The notes under the pieces: generated by a model
Database searches by the model: none
Told to the model about the DNA's origin: nothing
What the model saw: only the letters and a program-made list of their open reading frames with translations
Shown here: positions 24,907-32,735 of the stretch, piece by piece
Numbering within the stretch: the stretch's first letter is position 1
Layout: each line of letters opens with the position of its first letter
Program-made: the position numbers and the translations under genes
Origin: Phycisphaerales bacterium UBA2396
GTDB lineage: Bacteria; Planctomycetota; Phycisphaerae; Phycisphaerales; UBA1924
Reading direction: 5' to 3'
NCBI GenBank assembly: GCA_002343325.1
Contig: DDSG01000180.1
Location: 13,845 to 77,844 of the forward strand
Length of the DNA: 64,000 nucleotides

Positions 24907-24929
24907 CCCTCGAACGACCGGGTCGAGGG
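24907..24929 (-). terminator. Hairpin between ispA and dxs, possible weak terminator or processing site
   Basis: A 7-bp perfect stem (CCCTCGA with TCGAGGG) lies just after the prenyl synthase stop on the minus strand. The downstream sequence has only a short T-rich stretch, so any termination would be partial. It could instead stabilise the upstream message. Confidence 0.3.
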
Positions 24930-24930
24930 A

Positions 24931-25824
24931 CTATCGCGTCCGAACCGCCAAGGCGGACGCCAGCTGAGCGAGGGGGCGGGCCGCATCCCCCAATGGGGCA
25001 AGGGCCGCTCTGGACGAGGCCAGCAGGCGTTCGACTTCGCGTCGGCTTGTGTCGATGCCAAGGACGCCGGGGTAGGTGAGCTTTCCCGCGTCGGAGTCCT
25101 TACGTGTGCGCTTGCCGGTGTGTTCGACGGGCTGTTCGACGTCGATCATGTCGTCGACGATCTGGAACATCAGCCCGATATCTCGTGCGTAGGCCGAGAG
25201 GGCGGCCAGCGCGGGCCCGCCGTCCGCGATCCCTCGCGAGGCCAGCCCGAGAATCCCGCCCATGCGACACGCGGCGATGATCAGCGCGCCGGTCTTGTTG
25301 AGATGAATCGTCTCGAGCGCACGAACCCCGTCAACCCCGTCGGGAAGCCCACCCAGCGTGTCGAAGACCTGCCCGGCGATCATGCCGGTCGTGCCCAGCG
25401 CCAGTTCCCGCGTGAGCACCCCCACGATCCCCGCGGGCGCCCGCATCGCCAGGTGCTGATACGCGAGGTTGAGCATCGCGTCCCCGGCGAGGATCGCCAT
25501 CGCCTCGCCCGCGTGCTTGTGCAGGGTGGGCTTGCCTCGGCGGAGGTCGTCGTTGTCCATCGCGGGCAGATCGTCGTGCACCAAACTGAACGCGTGGACG
25601 AGTTCGACCGCCACGCCGCCGGGAAGGCTCGACTCGCCGGGGGCTCCGACCGCGACCGCGGCCCACCACGCGAGCAGCGGACGCAGGCGCTTGCCCCCGC
25701 CCAGAAGGCTGTAGGCGACGGCGGCGCGGAGGTGGTCGGGCAGCGCGACTTCACTCAGCGCTCGCTCGAGCGCCGACTCGATCGTGGCCACAGGAATCGT
25801 CAGCGCACGATCCGGGGCGCTCAC
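24931..25824 (-). CDS. ispA: Polyprenyl (geranyl/farnesyl) diphosphate synthase
   Basis: The 297-residue protein is an all-helical trans-prenyltransferase that joins isopentenyl diphosphate to allylic diphosphates. Both Asp-rich motifs are present: HDDLPAMDNDDLRRG and DDMIDVE. GGGKRLRPLL binds the diphosphate. It begins at GTG 25824, overlapping the stop of the PTS IIA-like gene, with AGGAG inside that gene. Sequence resembles IspA-type farnesyl or geranylgeranyl synthases; exact chain length is not certain. Confidence 0.9.
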   Translation of the reverse strand: MSAPDRALTIPVATIESALERALSEVALPDHLRAAVAYSLLGGGKRLRPLLAWWAAVAVGAPGESSLPGGVAVELVHAFSLVHDDLPAMDNDDLRRGKPTLHKHAGEAMAILAGDAMLNLAYQHLAMRAPAGIVGVLTRELALGTTGMIAGQVFDTLGGLPDGVDGVRALETIHLNKTGALIIAACRMGGILGLASRGIADGGPALAALSAYARDIGLMFQIVDDMIDVEQPVEHTGKRTRKDSDAGKLTYPGVLGIDTSRREVERLLASSRAALAPLGDAARPLAQLASALAVRTR

Positions 25825-26282
25825 CCCGGCTTCTCCTGCGACTGCAGAAGGTCGTAGATCTCTTCCGCGCTGCTCGCGGAATAGATCCGCTCGCGGAACG
25901 CGCCGAGCACCATCAACCGGCTCACCTTGGCGAGCGCATGAATGTGGTCGCTGGTCTTATCGGGGGGGCTCGCCAGCAGCACCACCAGCCGAACGGGCTG
26001 CCCGTCGATCGCTTCAAACTCCATGGGCTCGGCGGGCTTGCCGATCGCCATCGCCAGACTTCCCATGCCCGGGCACTTGCCGTGGGGAATCGCCAGCCCA
26101 TGACCGATGCCGGTTGTCTTCGTGCACTCGCGGGCCCAGACGGCCTCTCGGAGCGACTTGGGATCCTGAACCTTGCCCGCGGCCGCCAGAACGCCCACCA
26201 ACTCCGCGATCACGGCCTGCTTGTCGGTCGCCTGCAGAGGGGCGCGGATGCAATCGCGGGAAAGAATGTCCAGCAGGTTCAT
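25821..26282 (-). CDS. PTS IIA-like (PtsN/fructose type) domain protein
   Basis: The 153-residue protein is a stand-alone EIIA domain of the fructose/PtsN type. GLAIPHGK holds the phosphorylatable His; LVVLLASPPDKTSDHIHALAKVS is the usual following strand and helix. No other PTS component is in the window, so a regulatory role (EIIA-Ntr like) is likelier than sugar transport. It is translationally coupled (GTGA overlap) to the prenyl synthase gene, an unusual partner that may only reflect shared transcription. Confidence 0.88.
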   Translation of the reverse strand: MNLLDILSRDCIRAPLQATDKQAVIAELVGVLAAAGKVQDPKSLREAVWARECTKTTGIGHGLAIPHGKCPGMGSLAMAIGKPAEPMEFEAIDGQPVRLVVLLASPPDKTSDHIHALAKVSRLMVLGAFRERIYSASSAEEIYDLLQSQEKPG

Positions 26283-26415
26283 GAACGATCTCGGCTTGGG
26301 TTCTTCAGGCGGTTGGCTACGTTGGCTCGCGGCGGAGACACCCGACTCCCACCCGCACCAGCACGTCGGGCCAGAGTCTACGCACCCTCCCGCCTCCGGA
26401 CCGGCCCGCCGAGGT

Positions 26416-27966
26416 TCATCGGGACGGTTCTCCCTTTGCCGAGAGCTTCACCCGCACGTCCTCAAGACGCCTGCCCCGGCGAACTTCGATCCGCACTTCG
26501 TCCCCAGGCTTGAACCCCGACAGCAGACGGACCAGCTCGGCCATCTCACGCGTTGGCTTGCCCTCGATCGATCGCATCACGTCGCCCACTCGCAGCTCGC
26601 CCTGCACCCCCGGAAGGCTGGTCGGCCGTCGGCGAAGCCGCTGCTCCTCCGCCCTGACGGTAATCCCCGAAATGCGGACCCCGTCCCCATCCCCGGCCTC
26701 GATCTCAACGCCCAGACTCGCCATCCCGGTCTGAATCTCTTCCGCCACCTCGGGCAGCGCACGGACCCAGGCCCGGTACTCCTTCTGGATCTCGGCGGCG
26801 GGCTTGCCGAAGACCGCCTCGAAGCTCTTGAGCCCCGTCGGGTCCGCCAGGAACTGACCCGTGTAGTGCTCGTACCACGCCCGCAGAAGCCCACGATCAT
26901 GCACGAACATGAACAGCGTCCGCGCCATCGCGTAGTTCGCCAGCGGCCTCGAACCCGTGAACCGCTCCGGGGCCAGACTCGCCATCTCCTTGATCGTCAT
27001 CAGCGTCCCGCCCCGCTCGCGACGCTTGGCGATGTTCGTCCGCCAGGAGGGCACGATCGTGAGCCGCCCGTCGGAGCCCACCTCAAAGTCCTCGACCAGA
27101 CTCCCCAGACCCTCCTGCACGTACGTGGGGTGACGTTGCCCCAGGCGTGTCATGTGCCGCCAGTGCTGCACGTGGAAGAACTCGTGCCGAAGGGTCGCAC
27201 CGAGGTCCTGGGACACGAGCCGCTTCTCGTCGTGCACGTACATGCCCCCGACGGCGCCAAACCCCGAGAGCGCCGCGGGCCCAAACTCGGCGAGCGACCA
27301 GCGCACGAAGGACTCTCGCGAAGGCAGCACAACCATCACCCAGGCATCGAGCGCCGTCTCGTCCTCCCGCATCAGGCCCGGCCACAGATGCTCGTCGCAC
27401 CACGCCGCCACCCGCTCGACGTCCGCGCGGGCCTCCGCGAAGGCCTTCTGGTCGTACGACGAGAGGTACACCAGACGAAGCCGATCGTCGCGAATCTCCG
27501 TGAGCGTGCCCCCAAAGAGCTCTCTCGCCGCGGCCACGTCGGTGTCGATGCGTCGCTGAAGGAATCTTCCCCATCCCGCCTCGATGGCGCCGAAGCGTTC
27601 ATCCCGCCTGTACTGAGCCAGATACGGATCTCGCCTGAGCTGACGCAGGTCGCAGAAGCCTCGCTCGAGCGACTTGACCAGCCACTCGTGCGCACCATCG
27701 ATGTCACCCCGCGTGCTGCGGACGCACGCCATGTTGTAGTACGGGACGAACCGCCCCTGCCCCAGCTCGATCTGCCGCTTGAGCAACTGCTCGGCCTTGT
27801 CCCACTCTCCCGCACGCAACGCGGCGATGGCCTTGGGCTCAAGATCCACATCGGCCGGATCGATCTCTGCGGGCTTGACCTTCGGGGCCTCGGCACCACC
27901 GCGATCCGGCTGGGCGGCCACGCCGCAGGTCAGCATCATCGCCGCAACGATCAAGGCTCGGCCCAT
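26416..27966 (-). CDS. Exported TPR-HExxH-PDZ protein (DUF1570-like peptidase)
   Basis: I start at ATG 27966, just after AAGGAG and the purN stop, giving 516 residues with a signal peptide (MGRALIVAAMMLTCGVAA). A TPR-like helical stretch follows (about 40-115; AGEWDKAEQLLKRQIELG). Next comes a gluzincin-like core with LRHEFFHVQHW, the HExxH zinc motif, and further on YVQEGLGSLVE with a probable third ligand Glu. The C-terminus is a PDZ-like domain (ELRVGDVMRSIEGKP). This resembles DUF1570-type proteins frequent in Planctomycetes. A metallopeptidase outside the cytoplasm is likely; the substrate is unknown. Confidence 0.82.
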   Translation of the reverse strand: MGRALIVAAMMLTCGVAAQPDRGGAEAPKVKPAEIDPADVDLEPKAIAALRAGEWDKAEQLLKRQIELGQGRFVPYYNMACVRSTRGDIDGAHEWLVKSLERGFCDLRQLRRDPYLAQYRRDERFGAIEAGWGRFLQRRIDTDVAAARELFGGTLTEIRDDRLRLVYLSSYDQKAFAEARADVERVAAWCDEHLWPGLMREDETALDAWVMVVLPSRESFVRWSLAEFGPAALSGFGAVGGMYVHDEKRLVSQDLGATLRHEFFHVQHWRHMTRLGQRHPTYVQEGLGSLVEDFEVGSDGRLTIVPSWRTNIAKRRERGGTLMTIKEMASLAPERFTGSRPLANYAMARTLFMFVHDRGLLRAWYEHYTGQFLADPTGLKSFEAVFGKPAAEIQKEYRAWVRALPEVAEEIQTGMASLGVEIEAGDGDGVRISGITVRAEEQRLRRRPTSLPGVQGELRVGDVMRSIEGKPTREMAELVRLLSGFKPGDEVRIEVRRGRRLEDVRVKLSAKGEPSR

Positions 27967-27971
27967 GCGGG

Positions 27972-28538
27972 TCACTCCTTGGCGAAGAGCGCCGCCAGCG
28001 CTCTCGGATAGACCCGACACTCGGCCGCGAACACCTTGCCCGCAACATCCGCCGGTGAATCGCCCGGTTCGATCCGCACCGCTTCCTGCTCCACGATCGG
28101 CCCGCGGTCGTACTCGTCATCGCATAAGTGCACCGTCGCGCCGGTGACGCGCACGCCCGCCCGGACCACGGCCTCGTGAACCCGCATGCCGTACATCCCC
28201 GCGCCGCCAAAGGCCGGGAGCAACGCCGGATGGATGTTCACGACGCGTCCGGCAAACTCCTTGGGGATCGACACTTTCTTGAGATACCCCGCGAGCACCA
28301 CCCATGCCGCCCCAGACTCAAGGAGAACACGCCGCAGCATTTCAGCCGGGATCTCTCCGGGCATCACACGGGTCGGAATTCCGCGCTCGCGAGCGCGTTC
28401 CGCCCCGCCGCATTCTTTGGAGGCGATGACCAGCACGACCCTGGCATGAAGCCGCCCGGCGTCGATGTTCTCGAGGAGATTGACGAGCGTGCGTCCGCCC
28501 CCCGACAGCATGACAGCGATGGGAGTGGGTTGTTTCAT
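27972..28538 (-). CDS. purN: Phosphoribosylglycinamide formyltransferase
   Basis: PurN transfers a formyl group from 10-formyl-tetrahydrofolate to GAR in purine synthesis. The 188-residue protein keeps the catalytic triad: VNIHPALLPAFGG with Asn and His, and DDEYDRGPIV with Asp. VMLSGGGRTLVNLLE is the phosphate-binding start. It sits in a closely packed minus-strand series: STAS gene 9 bases upstream, peptidase start 5 bases downstream. Confidence 0.94.
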   Translation of the reverse strand: MKQPTPIAVMLSGGGRTLVNLLENIDAGRLHARVVLVIASKECGGAERARERGIPTRVMPGEIPAEMLRRVLLESGAAWVVLAGYLKKVSIPKEFAGRVVNIHPALLPAFGGAGMYGMRVHEAVVRAGVRVTGATVHLCDDEYDRGPIVEQEAVRIEPGDSPADVAGKVFAAECRVYPRALAALFAKE

Positions 28539-28547
28539 CGCCCGTTC

Positions 28548-28898
28548 TCAGCCGATCGCCTTGATGGCCTCGTCGCGGGTTCCCACGATCGACAGCACGC
28601 GATGCAGCTTGGTCAGCTCGAACACCTGCTTGAGGTTCGCGTCCAGCCCGAACAGCACGAGCTTCCCGCCGTTCTTCTTGCACGTCTGGTTCATCGCCAC
28701 CAGGGCGCCAAGACCGGCCGAGGCAACCAGGCGGACTTGGGACATGTCGACGGCGATCTTCCATCGCGACCCGGGCGCTGCCGCCTCAACCTCGCCCCGC
28801 ATGATCGGCGACTCGTAATCCCCGATTTTTTCACGCTGAGGCGTGGCAACCATGATCCCCGCGACGTGCTCGATGGTGGTAAAGGAACTCTCGCTCAT
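28548..28898 (-). CDS. STAS domain protein (anti-sigma factor antagonist type), phospho-site altered
   Basis: The 116-residue protein is a single STAS domain. I use ATG 28898, with GAGG ahead of it; the longer frame overlaps the thioesterase gene. The usual phospho-site loop D-S-(S/T)-G-L-G appears as A-S-A-G-L-G (VASAGLGAL), so the Asp and one of the two hydroxyl residues are gone. Phospho-switching by a serine kinase is therefore in doubt. No anti-sigma kinase or phosphatase gene is adjacent. Confidence 0.87.
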   Translation of the reverse strand: MSESSFTTIEHVAGIMVATPQREKIGDYESPIMRGEVEAAAPGSRWKIAVDMSQVRLVASAGLGALVAMNQTCKKNGGKLVLFGLDANLKQVFELTKLHRVLSIVGTRDEAIKAIG

Positions 28899-28905
28899 GC
28901 TCGCC

Positions 28906-29271
28906 TCACTCGCGGAACGGCACGGGCTTGCCGTCCGCCCCAACCGACACCAGGGTCACGCTCGCCTGCGTTACCGGAACAACTTCGCCGGTGCGCCCTC
29001 GCTCGGCCTCAACCTCGACCTCCACCGTGACGCTGGTCTTCCCGAGCCGGGCGGTCCGCCCGTAGAAATTCACAACGTCACCGACAAACACCGGCTGCTT
29101 GAACTCGACCCGGTCCAGCGCAACCGTCACCCAACTGTGGTGCGCATGACGCCTCGCCTCGATCAGGCCCGCCTGGTCGATGTACGACAGGATCACCCCG
29201 CCGAAGATCGTCCCGTACGGATTCGTGTCGCGCGGCATCATCACGACGCGCAACGCCAGTGCTCGCTCCAT
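28906..29271 (-). CDS. Hotdog-fold acyl-CoA thioesterase (YciA/ACOT type)
   Basis: The 121-residue protein has the hotdog signature of acyl-CoA thioesterases: PRDTNPYGTIFGGVILSYID, with the conserved Asn and Gly-Gly turn, followed by the FKQPVFVGDVVNFYG strand pair. It hydrolyses acyl-CoA esters in the cytoplasm. It is the first gene of the minus-strand series that continues through the STAS gene and purN, and is divergent from the DinB gene by 56 bases. Confidence 0.9.
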   Translation of the reverse strand: MERALALRVVMMPRDTNPYGTIFGGVILSYIDQAGLIEARRHAHHSWVTVALDRVEFKQPVFVGDVVNFYGRTARLGKTSVTVEVEVEAERGRTGEVVPVTQASVTLVSVGADGKPVPFRE

Positions 29272-29327
29272 ACCCCAGCATAGCCCGACCTACCCTTCCC
29301 CCGTACACCTCACGCGGAGAAGACCAC

Positions 29328-30008
29328 ATGAGCGACAACGCCTGCTGCCAGGGCAAGACCTCCGGCTGCTGCAAGGAAAAGCCCGCCCCCACTCCCATCC
29401 CGCGACTGGGGCTCGTCCCCGATCAGGCCCGCTTTGCCGCCCTGCCCACACAGGAACTCGTCGCCCGCTTCCGTCGGGGTGTCGAGAACTTCGACCGCCG
29501 GCTCTTCTGGCTCACCGACGAGCAACTCGATCAGGCATTCCTCCCCGACGTGGGGGTCGGCCGCTGGCCCGCACGGGTGGTTCTGGGCCACCTCGCCGAT
29601 GCCGACCTCGTCGCGGTCCACCGCATGCGGCGCATCTTCGCGGAAGACCAGCCCATGCTCGCCGAATGGGACGAGAACGCCTTTGTGGACCGGAACATCT
29701 ACGGGATTTCCCAGGGCGTCTCCGGCGGCGGGTCCGTCGGGGCCTTCGTCGCCATCATCCACACGCTCCGCCAATGGACCGCCCTGTGGGTCGCCTCCCT
29801 CTCCGAGCAGGACCTGAAGCGGACCGGGATGCATCCGACCAAGGGACCGCAGTCCATTCGGGACATTCTGGCCCTTTACACCTGGCACCTCGAACACCAC
29901 GCCGCGTACGTCAACGCCAAGATCGAGCGCTTCCTGGGCGAGCCCACCGCCGACGACGTTTCGGCCCCGGGCGGGTCGTGCGGCTCGGGCTGCGGGTGCA
30001 AGAAGTAA
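29328..30008 (+). CDS. DinB-fold protein with Cys clusters at both ends
   Basis: The 226-residue protein has a central DinB/DUF664 four-helix domain with candidate metal-binding His (GHLADADLVAVH and YTWHLEHHAAYV). DinB members are often metal-dependent thiol transferases. Unusually, the N-terminus carries two CC pairs (NACCQGKTSGCCKEK) and the C-terminus ends SCGSGCGCKK. Such ends could bind a metal ion or cluster, or form disulfides. GGAG lies before ATG 29328; the longer frame has no ribosome site. It is monocistronic as far as can be seen. The specific reaction is unknown. Confidence 0.82.
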   Translation: MSDNACCQGKTSGCCKEKPAPTPIPRLGLVPDQARFAALPTQELVARFRRGVENFDRRLFWLTDEQLDQAFLPDVGVGRWPARVVLGHLADADLVAVHRMRRIFAEDQPMLAEWDENAFVDRNIYGISQGVSGGGSVGAFVAIIHTLRQWTALWVASLSEQDLKRTGMHPTKGPQSIRDILALYTWHLEHHAAYVNAKIERFLGEPTADDVSAPGGSCGSGCGCKK

Positions 30009-30226
30009 GTCCCCCGGCTCGCACCGCCACACCCCCATTCCCGAGCGTCCGATCGGATTCCCCGCCCGCTCGGGCGTTGTACGGTTCGCCGGAACACTTC
30101 GCCAGCCCGCCCGTCTGATCCTCTAGGGAACCCGAGGCCCTCGGACGGCCGATGCCCGGCCGCGGGTACACTTCGCCCGGCTTGGCGACCCCGCCAGGCC
30201 ACATTCGTGCCAAGGAGCTATAGATC

Positions 30227-31585
30227 ATGTCATTCCGCACCTTCTGCCGGGCCGCGTCGTTGGCCGCCCTGCTCTCGCTCGCCGCCGGACACGCCCTCGC
30301 CCAGCCCCGTTCGCGACCGGCGAACGACGGGACGTTCATCCTGAACCCCGAGATTCAGCGTGAGGGCGAAGGTGCACGCCGCAAGGACTTGAACAAGATG
30401 GAGCTCACGCCGTTCCCCGCCGAGGCGTGGGGAGCGCTTTCCGACTGGTCCAACGGGACGCCGATGACCGCCGAGTCCGCCAAGGGCAAGGTCGTGCTGG
30501 TCGTGACGTACGCCTCGTGGTATCGCCCGGCGAACCGTGCGTTCGAGCGGGCGCGCGACCTGGCCTCCAAGTACGCCAAGGACGGGCTCGTGGTGCTCGC
30601 GGCTCATGACAAGGACGGGTTCGCCGACGCCGAGAAGCCCAACCCCGCCGATGGGGTCACGCTCGTGATCGCCAACGACACCAAGGGCGATTTCCGCAAG
30701 GCGATCAAGGCGGACCAGGACCCCAACTTCTACCTCATCGACAAGGCCGGCCAGCTTCGCTTTGCCGACGTCTCGCCCGATGGGCTCGAGGGTGCGATCA
30801 AGCTGCTCGTCGCCGAGACCCAGGCCGCCGCGGAAGGGATCAACAAGCGTCTGGACGACGAGTGGCTCGAGGCCGATCGGCGGGCCCGTCGATCACGCGA
30901 CGCGTCGACCTCGATCGACATGACCGCCATCCCGGAGTTGCCATACACCCGTCCGTCCGACGAGTCGTACGAGGGTGCGGACTGGCCCGAGCCGGCGATG
31001 ACCGACCAGGAACGCGACGAGTTCCGTCGCTCGGGCAAGAAGCCCGACCCCAAGAGCCTGAGCATGCCCGAAGAGGGCTGGATTCCCAAGACCCCGCCCC
31101 GCAACGGGCGCGTCCATCTGGTGCTCTTCTTCCACCCCGACCTCATCTCGGCTCCCCGCTGGCTCGACGCGGTGAACTTCCTCAACGACATGCAACGTCG
31201 CGGCGGGCGGGACCTCACCATCGCCCTGGCCGTCTCCAATCTCCAAGAAGGCAGCAACGAGCAGAACCCCACCAAGATCGAAACCGACCCTGAAAAGCTC
31301 ACGGCCCGCATGAAGGACTTCTGCAAGATCCACGACGTTGAGTTCAGCTTCGTCATGGACATCGACAACGCGCTCTTCAACGGCGTGCGCCCGCAGAACA
31401 ACGGCCAGCCGGTCGTCGGCGGGCTTTTCGCCATCGTCAGCACCGACGACACCATCCGGTACTACGGCGACATGACGCAGTTCGGCCAAGGCATCGCCAG
31501 GCTCGACCGCATCATCAACACCGATCCGGGCGTCAAGGTCCGTCGCGCCGCAGAGGCCAAATGGCTCGCCGAGAAACGCAAGTAA
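30227..31585 (+). CDS. Exported double thioredoxin-like protein lacking CXXC
   Basis: The 452-residue protein has a signal peptide (cleavage near GHALAQ) and an AAGGAG site before the ATG. The first half is a TlpA/thioredoxin-like domain: KVVLVVTYASWYRPANRAFERA, where the expected WCGPC is WYRPA, so both active Cys are gone. YLIDKAGQLRFADVSPDGLE completes the fold. After a charged linker, a second thioredoxin-like domain follows (HLVLFFHPDLISAPRWLD to VSTDDTIRYYGDMTQFG), also without CXXC. Redox chemistry is unlikely; protein or ligand binding in the periplasm is a guess. It overlaps trmL. Confidence 0.75.
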   Translation: MSFRTFCRAASLAALLSLAAGHALAQPRSRPANDGTFILNPEIQREGEGARRKDLNKMELTPFPAEAWGALSDWSNGTPMTAESAKGKVVLVVTYASWYRPANRAFERARDLASKYAKDGLVVLAAHDKDGFADAEKPNPADGVTLVIANDTKGDFRKAIKADQDPNFYLIDKAGQLRFADVSPDGLEGAIKLLVAETQAAAEGINKRLDDEWLEADRRARRSRDASTSIDMTAIPELPYTRPSDESYEGADWPEPAMTDQERDEFRRSGKKPDPKSLSMPEEGWIPKTPPRNGRVHLVLFFHPDLISAPRWLDAVNFLNDMQRRGGRDLTIALAVSNLQEGSNEQNPTKIETDPEKLTARMKDFCKIHDVEFSFVMDIDNALFNGVRPQNNGQPVVGGLFAIVSTDDTIRYYGDMTQFGQGIARLDRIINTDPGVKVRRAAEAKWLAEKRK

Positions 31586-32106
31586 CGCCCCCTTGGGTCA
31601 GGGTCGTTCTCCACGAGCCGGAGATTCCGAACAACACCGGCAACATCGGCCGCTCCTGCGTCGCCGTCGGTGCCGCGTTGCACCTCATCAAGCCCCTGGG
31701 CTTTGATACCTCAGAGAAAGCCTGCCGACGCGCCGGGCTCGACTACTGGCCCAGGCTCGGCGTGCGCGAGCACGACAGCTTCGACGACTTTCTGCACGCC
31801 GCACCACCCGCCGCGCCGTTGTGGCTTTTCTCCTCCAAGGGAAAGCGTCCGTACTTTGACGCCCCGCTCCGCGCGGGCGACTCACTTGTCTTCGGCAAGG
31901 AATCCGCCGGACTTCCCGACGAACTGCTCGAACGCTACCCCGACCGCGTGCTGGTCCTGCCGATGGTTCCCAACGAGCGGTCGCTCAATCTCGCGACCGC
32001 CGTGTGCGCCGTGCTCTATGAGGCGGTCCGCCAGGACGTCGCCCGCGGAACCCTAACGCTCGACGAACTCGGACGAATCCACAGCGGGCCGGCGACGCCT
32101 CAATAA
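31561..32106 (+). CDS. trmL: tRNA (cytidine(34)-2'-O)-methyltransferase
   Basis: The 181-residue protein is a SPOUT methyltransferase that modifies the wobble base of some leucine tRNAs. VVLHEPEIPNNTGNIGRSC opens the family, FGKESAGLPDELL and LPMVPNERSLNLATAVCAVLYEA form the knot that binds SAM. The ATG at 31561 lies 25 bases inside the previous gene, so translation is probably coupled. A terminator hairpin follows about 100 bases later. Confidence 0.92.
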   Translation: MARRETQVTPPWVRVVLHEPEIPNNTGNIGRSCVAVGAALHLIKPLGFDTSEKACRRAGLDYWPRLGVREHDSFDDFLHAAPPAAPLWLFSSKGKRPYFDAPLRAGDSLVFGKESAGLPDELLERYPDRVLVLPMVPNERSLNLATAVCAVLYEAVRQDVARGTLTLDELGRIHSGPATPQ

Positions 32107-32203
32107 CGCCAACTGCTGTTGTTTCCAGACCTTGCCGATGGGCCAACGAACCGAATGCCGCACACCCGCGTATATCGTGGAGCAACGAATCTCCTCTCTC
32201 CTC

Positions 32204-32243
32204 CAGTGTGCCGCTCGATCCGATCGAGCGGTACACTGTTTTT
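32204..32243 (+). terminator. Long-stem intrinsic terminator after trmL
   Basis: Arms of 17 bp (32204-32220 and 32222-32238) pair with one G-T wobble, forming a stem of about 15 bp once a loop is allowed, followed by TTTTTGG. It is close to the start of the small lipoprotein gene, so it might also act in that leader. Confidence 0.8.
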
Positions 32244-32280
32244 GGACATGAACGAGAGCCGACACATCCGATCCACTTCT

Positions 32281-32505
32281 ATGAACAGAACCCATACGCG
32301 TCGCCTTCTCTGGGCGGGTCTTGCGAGCTTGGCCGGGCTCTGCTGTCTTGGTGGCTGCCGCGAGCCGTTGCTCTCGGACCAGGAAGCTCGGAGCCAGTAC
32401 GACCGCTACGACGCGCTGCGTGATCAGCGTGCGCCGTCGACGGTCGAAGACGAATTCGGCCAACCAAAGCCCAACCTGCGCGGGCGGCTTCAACGTCGGA
32501 ACTAG
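32281..32505 (+). CDS. Small lipoprotein of unknown function
   Basis: The 74-residue protein has a lipoprotein signal (RRLLWAGLASLAGLCCLGGC) and then about 45 mature residues: REPLLSDQEARSQYDRYDALR, ending KPNLRGRLQRR. I recall similar short proteins ending in a PNLRGRL motif in other Phycisphaerae, so it is probably conserved. Another ATG lies at 32248 but adds nothing to the signal. No clear ribosome site is visible. No function is known. Confidence 0.6.
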   Translation: MNRTHTRRLLWAGLASLAGLCCLGGCREPLLSDQEARSQYDRYDALRDQRAPSTVEDEFGQPKPNLRGRLQRRN

Positions 32506-32511
32506 CGATGT

Positions 32512-32600
32512 GCACAACGTGTTGAATAACCCCGCCGCGGACGCGTCGTAGTGTCCGGCCTTTGGAGCGACCACAACACGTTGGGGTGCGCACGTTGTGC
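32512..32600. repeat. Competing inverted repeats downstream of the lipoprotein gene
   Basis: GCACAACGTG (32512-32521) is the exact reverse complement of 32591-32600. Within the same left arm CAACGTGTTG (32515-32524) also pairs with CAACACGTTG at 32574-32583. The two pairings exclude each other. No T-run follows, so it is not a standard terminator. It could be a regulator site or a leader structure for the gene at 32736. Confidence 0.45.
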
Positions 32601-32735
32601 GTGCTTGCGGCTCTCTCGGCCGTGGAAAAGTGGGGCGAACAGTCAACTTTTTTGAGCAGTTTCGACGATGTGGTGGTCCGGGTCGCACGAAGTTGCGATG
32701 ATTAGCATGTAGACCACCCACGCACGGATGCACGC

